From Rhodospirillaceae bacterium (lineage in GTDB: Bacteria > Pseudomonadota > Alphaproteobacteria > MPNO01 > UBA2964): DNA of 13,641 bases. Both the position numbers and the translations under genes were made by a program. The notes under the pieces are model-generated. The model worked only from the letters and a program-made list of their open reading frames with translations, was not told the DNA's origin and searched no databases. Within the stretch, counting starts at the first letter, position 1, and every line of letters begins with the position of its first letter. Positions 6,597 through 12,691 of the stretch are shown piece after piece. Location: the NCBI GenBank assembly GCA_018660305.1, contig JABJKO010000053.1, forward strand, positions 1 through 13,641, in the 5' to 3' direction.

Positions 6597-8228
6597 CTAC
6601 ATATTGGGATAATTCGGCCCACCGCCACCCTCCGGGACGACCCAATTGATATTCTGGCCCGGATCCTTGATATCGCAGGTTTTGCAATGGACGCAATTCT
6701 GCGCGTTTATCTGCAATTTTGGCTCTGAATCGTCTGAATCGCGCACGATTTCATAGACTCCTGCCGGACAGTACCGTTGTTCCGGCGCGTCATATTGAGC
6801 CAAATTCACGGTGATTGGCGCGTCCGGGTCCTTCAAGATCAGATGGCCCGGCTGGTCTTCTTCGTGGTTGGTGTTGGAAATAAAGACCGAGGACAGCCGG
6901 TCGAAGGATACCTCGCCGTCCGGCTTGGGATAGTCGATTTTTGGCGCTTTATCAGCAGGCATGAGCGATTCATGATCGGCATGATGGTGCATGGTCCACG
7001 GCGCCCGGCCGCGCAGAATATAGGTGTCGATGGCAGAATAGAGGAGCCCTGCCAACATTCCCCACCGAAAGGATGGGCGGATATTGCGGACCCGGTACAA
7101 CTCGTCCCATACCCAGCTCTTTTTGAGCGCCTCGGGATAAGCTGACAGCAGCGCCGGCGCATCATTGGCCAGAGCGTCCGCGACCGCCTCGGCGGCGATC
7201 ATGCCGGTTTTCATGGCATTGTGGGTTCCCTTGATCTTGGGAACGTTCAGAAAACCGGCGGCGCAGCCGATAATAGCGGCGCCGGGACAGATCAGCGTGG
7301 GAATGGATTGAAACCCGCCCTCGTTCAAGGCGCGCGCGCCATAGGCAACGCGCCGCCCGCCCTCGAAGGTCGACCGGATGTCGGGGTGGGTCTTGAACCG
7401 CTGAAATTCCTCGAACGGGCTGAGATGGGGGTTCGGATAATCGAGTCCGACCACATAGCCCACGGCCACCTGATTGTCCTCCAGATGGTAGAGAAACGAA
7501 CCGCCATAGGTTTTGGCATCCACCGGCCAGCCGATGGTATGGATGACCCGGCCCTGGCTGTGCTTTTCGGGATCGATTTCCCACAGCTCCTTGATGCCGA
7601 GGGCGTATGTCTGGGGATCGCAGCCCTCGCGCATGTTGTGGCGCTCGAACAGCCCCTTGGTCAGAGAGCCCCGGCAGCCTTCGGCGATCAGGGTATAGCG
7701 GGCACGCAGTTCATAGCCCGGCGTAAAGCCCTCCTTCTGTTGGCCATCGCGACCGACACCCATGTCACCGGTGGCGACCCCGAGGACACGGCCGTCATCG
7801 TCATAGAGAATTTCCGCCGCCGCGAAGCCCTCGAAGATTTCGACACCGAGTTCGGCGGCCTGATCCTTCAGCCAACGGCACAGATTTCCCAGGCTCACTA
7901 TATAGTTGCCATGGTTGTGCATCTGAGGCGGGGTGGGCAGCCGGAACGAGCTGTTCCTGGTCAGGAACAGGAACCGGTCCTCGGCCGCCGGCGTGTTGAG
8001 CGGCGCACCCCGTTCCTTCCAGTCCGGGATCAACTCATTCAGTGAACGAGGCTCGAGCACGGCGCCGGAGAGAATATGCGCACCAACCTCAGAGCCTTTT
8101 TCAAGCACACAAATCGAGATTTCCCTCTCGGTTTCCTGCGCCAGTTGAGCCAGCCGTATGGCCGCCGACAGGCCCGACGGCCCCGCGCCAACGATCACGA
8201 CATCGACTTCCATCGCTTCCCGTTCCAT
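6597..8228 (-). CDS. Electron-transfer flavoprotein-ubiquinone oxidoreductase (ETF-QO)
   Basis: A 543-residue inner-membrane-associated flavoprotein that takes electrons from reduced ETF (from fatty-acid and amino-acid dehydrogenases) and reduces ubiquinone. The N-terminus has the FAD Rossmann motif V-D-V-V-I-V-G-A-G-P-S-G-L-S-A-A. The family segments GAHILSGAVLEPRSLNELIP and the quinone-site region with GTHNAMKTGMIAAEA are present. The C-terminal ferredoxin-like domain carries the single [4Fe-4S] cluster on Cys487 (Y-C-P-A-G-V-Y-E), Cys512, Cys515 and Cys518 (C-V-H-C-K-T-C-D-I-K-D-P). Length and motifs are complete. The start at 8228 has GGAGG 12 nt upstream; a second ATG at 8213 (MEVDVVIVG) with GGGAAG close by is an equally plausible start. 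Divergent from the uracil-DNA glycosylase gene. Confidence 0.97.
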   Translation of the reverse strand: MEREAMEVDVVIVGAGPSGLSAAIRLAQLAQETEREISICVLEKGSEVGAHILSGAVLEPRSLNELIPDWKERGAPLNTPAAEDRFLFLTRNSSFRLPTPPQMHNHGNYIVSLGNLCRWLKDQAAELGVEIFEGFAAAEILYDDDGRVLGVATGDMGVGRDGQQKEGFTPGYELRARYTLIAEGCRGSLTKGLFERHNMREGCDPQTYALGIKELWEIDPEKHSQGRVIHTIGWPVDAKTYGGSFLYHLEDNQVAVGYVVGLDYPNPHLSPFEEFQRFKTHPDIRSTFEGGRRVAYGARALNEGGFQSIPTLICPGAAIIGCAAGFLNVPKIKGTHNAMKTGMIAAEAVADALANDAPALLSAYPEALKKSWVWDELYRVRNIRPSFRWGMLAGLLYSAIDTYILRGRAPWTMHHHADHESLMPADKAPKIDYPKPDGEVSFDRLSSVFISNTNHEEDQPGHLILKDPDAPITVNLAQYDAPEQRYCPAGVYEIVRDSDDSEPKLQINAQNCVHCKTCDIKDPGQNINWVVPEGGGGPNYPNM

Positions 8229-8315
8229 CCGAACCGAAACCCTCCGTCACATTCGAACAAATTTCATCATGATGCTGTTCTACCAGATTGCCCGAACCCG
8301 TGGTAGAGTCCGCGC
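8229..8315. promoter_or_regulatory. Divergent control region of ETF-QO and uracil-DNA glycosylase
   Basis: 87 bp serving two divergent genes. It holds the inverted repeat TCTACCA (8279-8285) / TGGTAGA (8301-8307) with a 15-nt spacer, and a 10-bp palindrome CATCATGATG (8265-8274). The first could be an operator, or a hairpin in the glycosylase leader 8 nt before its ATG. No alphaproteobacterial LexA box (GAAC-N7-GAAC or GTTC-N7-GTTC) is present. Confidence 0.4.
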
Positions 8316-9131
8316 ATGGGACAGGATGGCGAGCTGCTTCAGCTTTTGAAATGGTACGTCGATTCAGGAATCGACGATGTGCTCGCCGCTGAACCGATCA
8401 ATCGCCTGATCGCGCCGCCGGACCCGCCGCCAGAGACGCGAAAGGCAGCGCCGCCCCCGCCCATACTGGTTAGCCAACCGCCCGCTCAAGAACGCCCCGC
8501 CGCTGAACTCATTTCTCGCGACGAGGTGACGCGATCGGCCCGGGCCGCCGCCGCCGAAGCAACATCCCTCGCGGCGTTACGCGATGCGCTCGCCGCTTTC
8601 GAGGGCTGTGCCCTGAAACAGACAGCGAAAAGTCTTGTCTTTGGTGACGGCAACCCCGATGCGGCATTGATGTTTATCGGTGAAGCCCCCGGCGCGGAGG
8701 AAGACCGCCAGGGGGTGCCGTTCGTGGGTCCGGCGGGCAAACTGCTTGACCTGATGCTGGCATCCATCGGCCTCGACCGGGAGGCTGTCTATATTACCAA
8801 CATCCTGCCCTGGCGGCCGCCGGGAAACCGGTCGCCGACCGATGCGGAAACAGCCGCCTGTCTGCCCTTCGTTGAACGGCATATCGAGCTGGTGGCGCCC
8901 GAGATACTGGTATTTGTCGGCGGCACGTCGGCCAAAACCCTCCTCGGAACGACGCAGGGGATCATGCGGTTGCGGGGAAGCTGGCGTACCTATGAATCGC
9001 CTCATATGACCGCGCCGATCGACGCAAGGGCCATGCTGCATCCCGCCTATCTCCTGCGCTCGCCTGCCCAGAAACGGGAAACCTGGCAGGATCTGCTGGA
9101 AATCAAGCACCGTCTGGCGAAAGAAGATTGA
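8316..9131 (+). CDS. Uracil-DNA glycosylase, family-4-like but missing two iron-sulfur cysteines
   Basis: A 271-residue DNA repair enzyme that removes uracil from DNA. The first 90 residues are a Pro/Ala-rich extension. The catalytic domain shows G-E-A-P-G-A-E-E-D (122-130), the [11 protein letters not shown] segment, [14 protein letters not shown], and the intercalation loop motif H-P-A-Y-L-L-R at 242-248. Family 4 enzymes hold a [4Fe-4S] cluster with C-x-x-C, K-C-R-P-P and a later Cys. Here only Cys98 and Cys182 remain, while the other two positions are Phe95 and Trp166. This points to the cluster-less class known from alphaproteobacteria such as Bradyrhizobium. The ATG at 8316 has no strong ribosome site. 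Confidence 0.9.
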   Translation: MGQDGELLQLLKWYVDSGIDDVLAAEPINRLIAPPDPPPETRKAAPPPPILVSQPPAQERPAAELISRDEVTRSARAAAAEATSLAALRDALAAFEGCALKQTAKSLVFGDGNPDAALMFIGEAPGAEEDRQGVPFVGPAGKLLDLMLASIGLDREAVYITNILPWRPPGNRSPTDAETAACLPFVERHIELVAPEILVFVGGTSAKTLLGTTQGIMRLRGSWRTYESPHMTAPIDARAMLHPAYLLRSPAQKRETWQDLLEIKHRLAKED

Positions 9132-9224
9132 CCTGAGCCAACCGATCCCCCTACCCTCCCGGCGTAGCTTAGCGAGTCATTAATACTCCATGCGCGATGG
9201 TCAGTTGATTGCTTCGATACGTCA

Positions 9225-9241
9225 GAGGGCAGTAGGTTTTG
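9225..9241 (+). promoter_or_regulatory. Ribosome binding site and TTG start of the transglycosylase
   Basis: GAGGG (9225-9229) lies 9 nt before TTG (9239-9241). An in-frame TAG at 9233-9235 rules out any upstream start, and the next in-frame ATG would remove the signal peptide, so TTG is the forced start. Confidence 0.7.
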
Positions 9242-11059
9242 AGTAGATTTCAGCTTAAGGGTGCCATCGGCGCCGTTCTCATTTTTGTAGCGTTACCATT
9301 CACCGCCACGGGTGCCGCGGAGAGTAGTGGCAGCTTGCCGACGGCCAACCCGTCGGCTGAGGCATCGGCTGATTCGGCCGGTATGGTCCTGCCCACGCCG
9401 TTGAGCGAAGAAGACGTGGGCCGCTATCGCCGCATTTTTGCTCTGCAGGTGAACGGGAAGTGGCGCCTCGCGGACCGCGAGATCAAAAAATTAAGCAGCC
9501 CTCTATTGCTCGGCCACGTCAAAGCCCAACGCTATCTGCACCCAACCCGCTATCGGTCGCGCTACAGGGAGCTTGCCGGTTGGATGAAGCTGTATGGTGA
9601 TCACCCGGAAGCGCGGCGCATTCACAAGCTGGCGCTTCGACGAAAACCCCGCAACGCACGATCGCCGAGGCGACCGCGCAGCCCCAAGCCCGCCTATCAT
9701 GGCGAAAGCGGCAATGGCGGATTCGAGCCCGCCGTCCTCGACGGGTTGCGCTATAGTCGGCGGACCCTGTCAATCCATCGAAGAATTCGCGGGATGGTCC
9801 GGCGCCAGCAGCTTACGCAGGCGGAAAAATACCTCAGGCAACAGAAACGGCAAATGTCCCCTGCCCATCGGGATATTGCCTACGCCCGCATCGCCGCCGG
9901 CTGGTTCTTCTTCGGCAATGACCAAAAAGCATTCGACGTGGCAGATCCCGCCGCGCGGCGTTCCGGCCGATATGCGCCCTTTGGCCACTGGTATGCGGGT
10001 CTCGCGGCGTTCGGGCTCGGCCGTTTCAACGACGCCGCATCGCATTTCGAAGCCATGGCGGATACCCGCGGTCTTTCGGACTGGCATAAATCCGCCGCCT
10101 CATTCTGGGCCGCGAGATCCAATCTGGTAGCCCGTAAGCCGCAGCGTGTGAACCACTGGCTGAGCCGTGCCGCGGAACATCCCCGGACTTTTTATGGCAT
10201 TATCGGCCGTCGCCTGGTTGGCCGGAATTCACCCTTCCAGTGGAATGAACCGGTGCTCGATGATGAAGGCGACGTGGCCGTCGCCCTGCAGACCAGACAC
10301 GCCAAACGGGCTCTGGCTCTCATTCAGGTCGGTCAGACTCATCGGGCAGAAACTGAACTACGGCTACTGACCAGCAGCGGCGGGCCGGCCATGCGCCTCG
10401 CTCTGGTTGCCATCGCCGATCAGATCGGCCTGCCGGCTCTCGCACTCCGCGCCGCAGCCGCGCTGGAAGGCGAAAACGGCCAGCGCATTGAGCGCGGCCT
10501 GTATCCGGTACCACGCTGGATACCCAAGAACGGCTTCACAATCGACCGGGCACTGATCTTCGCGGTCATGCGTCAGGAATCGGCCTTCAATGTCCGCGCC
10601 CGGAGCGGCGCCGGTGCGCGCGGGCTGATGCAGCTTATGCCCGGAACAGCGGGCTATATGGCAAACAGACGGTTTCGCGGGCGGGCCCGCAACAAGCTAT
10701 ACGACCCCGGGCTCAATATGACCCTTGGTCAGAAATATCTGCGCTATCTGATCCAGCATGAGCGTGTCGAGGGAGATTTGTTCATGATGGCCGCCGCCTA
10801 TAATGGGGGCCCGGGCAATCTCGGCAAGTGGAAGCGCCGGGTGGAAAGCCGCACAGAGGATCCTCTTCTGTTCATCGAGAGCATCCCGTCACGGGAGACC
10901 CGCGACTTTGTCGAACGGGTCCTGTCCAACCTCTGGATGTATCGCGAACGGCTGGGCCAGCCCGCGCCATCGCTCGACGCCATTGCCGCGGGCAAACGAC
11001 CGGTTTACAAAGCGCTGGATCGTTCGCAGCTTGCAGATGCCGAAAATGGCCGGAATTGA
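9239..11059 (+). CDS. Periplasmic lytic transglycosylase (Slt70-like, GH23)
   Basis: 606 residues. The N-terminus is a signal peptide (GAIGAVLIFVALPF then T-A-T-G-A-A, cleavage near residue 26). About 400 residues of helical superhelix follow, like the U/L domains of Slt70 (for example RYAPFGHWYAGLAAFGLGRF). The SLT catalytic domain is at about 430-570, with Glu447 in V-M-R-Q-E-S-A-F as catalytic acid, G-A-R-G-L-M-Q-L-M-P-G-T-A, and A-A-Y-N-G-G-P-G-N. It cleaves peptidoglycan between MurNAc and GlcNAc with formation of 1,6-anhydroMurNAc. Start is TTG. It follows the uracil-DNA glycosylase after 107 bp, and its end overlaps moaB, so the moaB message should be read from this transcript. Confidence 0.95.
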   Translation: MSRFQLKGAIGAVLIFVALPFTATGAAESSGSLPTANPSAEASADSAGMVLPTPLSEEDVGRYRRIFALQVNGKWRLADREIKKLSSPLLLGHVKAQRYLHPTRYRSRYRELAGWMKLYGDHPEARRIHKLALRRKPRNARSPRRPRSPKPAYHGESGNGGFEPAVLDGLRYSRRTLSIHRRIRGMVRRQQLTQAEKYLRQQKRQMSPAHRDIAYARIAAGWFFFGNDQKAFDVADPAARRSGRYAPFGHWYAGLAAFGLGRFNDAASHFEAMADTRGLSDWHKSAASFWAARSNLVARKPQRVNHWLSRAAEHPRTFYGIIGRRLVGRNSPFQWNEPVLDDEGDVAVALQTRHAKRALALIQVGQTHRAETELRLLTSSGGPAMRLALVAIADQIGLPALALRAAAALEGENGQRIERGLYPVPRWIPKNGFTIDRALIFAVMRQESAFNVRARSGAGARGLMQLMPGTAGYMANRRFRGRARNKLYDPGLNMTLGQKYLRYLIQHERVEGDLFMMAAAYNGGPGNLGKWKRRVESRTEDPLLFIESIPSRETRDFVERVLSNLWMYRERLGQPAPSLDAIAAGKRPVYKALDRSQLADAENGRN

Positions 11060-11576
11060 CGACAGCGTCCCGTTCGCACCGGTAAATATCGCGGTACTCA
11101 CCGTCTCCGATACGCGAACCGAAGGAACCGACAAATCGGGCGCCCTCCTGGTTGAGCGTCTCACCGAAGCCGGCCATTCGCTCGCCGAAAAAGCCATCGT
11201 CAAAGACGATCAAGCCTCCATTGTAAGCAAGCTGAAACACTGGATCGGCGATCCTTCGGTTGAGGTGGTTCTCGCCACGGGCGGGACGGGTGTCACGGGC
11301 CGCGATGTGACGCCGGAAGCCTTCGCGGAAGTCTATGAGAAAGAAATTCCGGGCTTCGGTGAGCTGTTCCGCATGCTGAGCTATGACCTCATCGCGACAT
11401 CGACCATCCAGTCGCGCGCCACCGCCGGTGTCGCGGGCGGGACTTATCTGTTCGCCCTGCCGGGCTCCACCGGCGCCTGCCGCGATGCCTGGGACGGTAT
11501 CCTGAAGGCCCAGCTCGATATCCGCCACAAGCCGTGCAATTTCGCCGAACTGCTGCCCCGCCTCCAGGAACGCTAG
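11046..11576 (+). CDS. moaB: Molybdenum cofactor biosynthesis protein MoaB
   Basis: A 176-residue cytoplasmic protein of the MoaB/MogA family, which adenylylates molybdopterin or serves closely related steps before molybdenum insertion. Visible motifs are the N-terminal strand V-N-I-A-V-L-T-V-S-D-T-R, the pterin/nucleotide loop T-G-G-T-G-V-T-G-R-D-V-T-P-E-A starting at residue 78, and the C-terminal L-P-G-S-T-G-A-C-R-D-A-W. Two starts are possible, ATG 11046 and ATG 11037. Both lie inside the transglycosylase gene, giving an overlap of 14 or 23 nt, and neither has a clear ribosome site, which suggests translational coupling. No other molybdenum cofactor genes are in view. Confidence 0.95.
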   Translation: MAGIDDSVPFAPVNIAVLTVSDTRTEGTDKSGALLVERLTEAGHSLAEKAIVKDDQASIVSKLKHWIGDPSVEVVLATGGTGVTGRDVTPEAFAEVYEKEIPGFGELFRMLSYDLIATSTIQSRATAGVAGGTYLFALPGSTGACRDAWDGILKAQLDIRHKPCNFAELLPRLQER

Positions 11577-11578
11577 AC

Positions 11579-11594
11579 TGTCGGAAAATTTTAC
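11579..11594 (+). promoter_or_regulatory. Upstream element A (putative activator site)
   Basis: TGTCGGAAAATTTTAC, the first of two copies that differ by one base (the other at 11631). Its centre is about 150 bp before the predicted transcription start, a usual distance for an enhancer-binding protein site. The last eight bases of this block (TTTTACGG, 11589-11596) also pair with CCGTAAAA at 11622-11629. Confidence 0.5.
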
Positions 11595-11630
11595 GGTTTT
11601 TTTTGGAAATGGCGGAATCAGCCGTAAAAG

Positions 11631-11646
11631 TGTCGGATAATTTTAC
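11631..11646 (+). promoter_or_regulatory. Upstream element B (putative activator site)
   Basis: TGTCGGATAATTTTAC, second copy, exactly 52 bp from the first, about five helical turns. With the next base it is a partial 17-bp dyad (TGT-N11-ACA). Its first six bases are also inverted at 11663-11668 (CCGACA). The centre is about 98 bp before the predicted start. Confidence 0.5.
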
Positions 11647-11678
11647 AATTTTGGTAAATCAGCCGACATCGAATCTCA

Positions 11679-11691
11679 TAACTTATTGATC
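11679..11691 (-). promoter_or_regulatory. IHF-like site
   Basis: On the minus strand GATCAATAAGTTA fits the IHF consensus WATCAANNNNTTR in all fixed positions except the first. It lies between the upstream elements and the -24 box, where IHF usually bends DNA at sigma-54 promoters. Confidence 0.45.
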
Positions 11692-11707
11692 CAAAACAAT
11701 TTTGGAT
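11689..11707. repeat. 19-bp dyad next to the -24 box
   Basis: ATCCAAAA-CAA-TTTTGGAT, perfect 8-bp arms with a 3-nt centre, ending 3 nt before the -24 element. An imperfect copy lies at 11939-11956 just upstream of the methyltransferase ribosome site. It could be a repressor site overlapping the promoter region. Confidence 0.55.
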
Positions 11708-11710
11708 AGT

Positions 11711-11726
11711 TGGCACGGATCTTGCA
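11711..11726 (+). promoter_or_regulatory. Sigma-54 (RpoN) -24/-12 promoter
   Basis: TGGCACG-GATC-TTGCA is a full match to the sigma-54 consensus TGGCACG-N4-TTGCW, with GG at 11712-11713, GC at 11724-11725 and T just before the -24 core. Transcription should start near 11737. Sigma-54 promoters need an ATP-using activator bound upstream, and candidate sites are present at 11579 and 11631. Confidence 0.85.
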
Positions 11727-11742
11727 TATGTCTCTATGACTA

Positions 11743-11759
11743 CCGGGCAGGGGGCTCGG
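11743..11759 (+). ncRNA. Leader hairpin P1
   Basis: CCGGGC (11743-11748), loop AGGGG, GCTCGG (11754-11759): six pairs including one G-U, starting about 6 nt after the predicted transcription start. Confidence 0.4.
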
Positions 11760-11813
11760 AAATATAGCGGGACAGAGATTTGAAGTATTCCTGTTTTAGA
11801 ATATTGGATTGTC

Positions 11814-11860
11814 GGTTTCCGAGCTTGCATCTCGGAACCACCCGTTTTGCAAACAGGTGG
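11814..11860 (+). ncRNA. Leader tandem hairpins P2 and P3
   Basis: P2 pairs GGTTTCCGAG (11814-11823) with CTCGGAACC (11831-11839), with one bulged T and a 7-nt loop. P3 pairs CCACC-C-GTTT (11838-11847) with AAAC-A-GGTGG (11851-11860), ten positions with one mismatch and a 3-nt loop. The two stems share bases 11838-11839, so they compete at the junction or stack. No T-tract follows, so this is not a simple terminator. Confidence 0.5.
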
Positions 11861-11971
11861 CCGTCACTAGCCCAGATGAATCTTGAGCCGTCACGCGCAC
11901 GGATAATCGACGCGTGCAGAATTCGGATGCCCCCTTACTTCAAACAATTTTGGAAGCAGGATTAGGCAATC

Positions 11972-12649
11972 ATGAGATATGCAAACGGCTTGACGGAAAA
12001 ACTGTCCAACGACACAGTAATCGTGAAAAATCTTGCGTTGAATTTATTTCGGAGAAAGCCAACCCCAATTCAACAAGGCCAACAGGGCTCAGACTATTAT
12101 GACAGCGCCTTTTCCGGAAACCCGGACTGGCGCGAGCCCTTCACGAAATCGCCTTATTATTTTCTGTGGACAGTAATAGTCGACCGATTGAGAAACGCAC
12201 CAGCCACATATCTCTTAGAAATCGGCTGCGGCCCCGGACAACTGGCAAGTGCAATGAATGCTGCCGGCGTGTTTGACCGGTATCTGGGCATTGATTTCAG
12301 TGACGTCGCAATCGATTTCGCCCGAGATGCCAACCCCACACTGAGTTTTGCCCTCGACAATGCCCTGACCACAGAACTACTCGAGACGGAGACCTACGAT
12401 ACGATCGTCACGACTGAATTTCTCGAACATGTGGAGGAAGAGCTGGAGGTGATCGGAAAAATTCGACCGGGCACCCGGGTTCTCGGAACAGTACCCAATT
12501 TTCCTTACGTCTCGCATGTCCGTCATTTCGACACCGCAGAGCAGGTTTACGAGCGATACAGCGACGATTTCCGGGATTTCCGGGTGACTGAAATAGACGG
12601 CGTGCAGCCTGACACAAAATTCTTTCTGATGGACGGCATCAAGGCCTAA
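11972..12649 (+). CDS. Class I SAM-dependent methyltransferase
   Basis: A 225-residue cytoplasmic enzyme. Motif I is L-L-E-I-G-C-G-P-G-Q-L-A (81-92). The acidic residue at the end of strand 2 is in Y-L-G-I-D-F-S (Asp108). The post-motif T-T-E-F-L-E-H-V-E-E-E is at 147-157, and the strand R-V-L-G-T-V-P-N-F is at 169-177. The first 40 residues are basic and polar and look unlike the core. The Y-Y-D-S-A-F, P-Y-Y-F and H-F-D-T segments resemble small-molecule or glycan methyltransferases more than those acting on nucleic acid, but the substrate is unknown. AGG lies 5 nt before the ATG. Base composition is more AT-rich than the neighbours, which may indicate transfer. It is the first and only gene after the sigma-54 promoter. 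Confidence 0.85.
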   Translation: MRYANGLTEKLSNDTVIVKNLALNLFRRKPTPIQQGQQGSDYYDSAFSGNPDWREPFTKSPYYFLWTVIVDRLRNAPATYLLEIGCGPGQLASAMNAAGVFDRYLGIDFSDVAIDFARDANPTLSFALDNALTTELLETETYDTIVTTEFLEHVEEELEVIGKIRPGTRVLGTVPNFPYVSHVRHFDTAEQVYERYSDDFRDFRVTEIDGVQPDTKFFLMDGIKA

Positions 12650-12661
12650 AGGGATCGACGA

Positions 12662-12676
12662 CGACCAGGTTGGTCG
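12662..12676. terminator. Short hairpin between convergent genes
   Basis: CGACCA-GGT-TGGTCG, a perfect 6-bp stem 12 nt after the methyltransferase stop and 15 nt from the end of the convergent transferase gene. There is no T-tract on either side, so termination by this hairpin is only possible. Confidence 0.3.
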
Positions 12677-12691
12677 AGGTAAGGGCGTGAT

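Larger units (their letters stand above)
11577..11971. other. 395-bp gene-free control region and leader
   Basis: No credible gene. From left to right: two direct-repeat upstream elements, an IHF-like site, a dyad, the sigma-54 promoter, then a leader of about 235 nt with several hairpins before the methyltransferase start. The whole block is visibly richer in A and T than the flanking genes. No obvious intrinsic terminator for moaB is seen, although TTTTACGG/CCGTAAAA could form a long-loop hairpin just after its stop. Confidence 0.7.

Noticed and set aside
7221..8045. Long open frame of 274 codons on the plus strand
   Set aside because: It is fully antisense to ETF-QO, which has complete family motifs and catalytic cysteines; the frame is open only because of GC-rich codon structure.
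8229..8315. Possible SOS (LexA) box before the uracil-DNA glycosylase gene
   Set aside because: GAAC/GTTC words occur but none with the 7-nt spacing of the alphaproteobacterial LexA site.
11589..11629. Intrinsic terminator of moaB from TTTTACGG/CCGTAAAA
   Set aside because: The loop would be 25 nt and the T-run lies inside it rather than after the stem; the repeat is better explained as part of the regulatory elements.
11780..11965. 61-codon frame with TTG start inside the methyltransferase leader
   Set aside because: No ribosome site, odd composition, and it coincides with the RNA hairpins; a leader peptide cannot be excluded but is not supported.
11737..11971. Known riboswitch (cyclic di-GMP GEMM, SAM, cobalamin) in the leader
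   Set aside because: None of the conserved core words of these classes could be found; hairpins alone are not enough.
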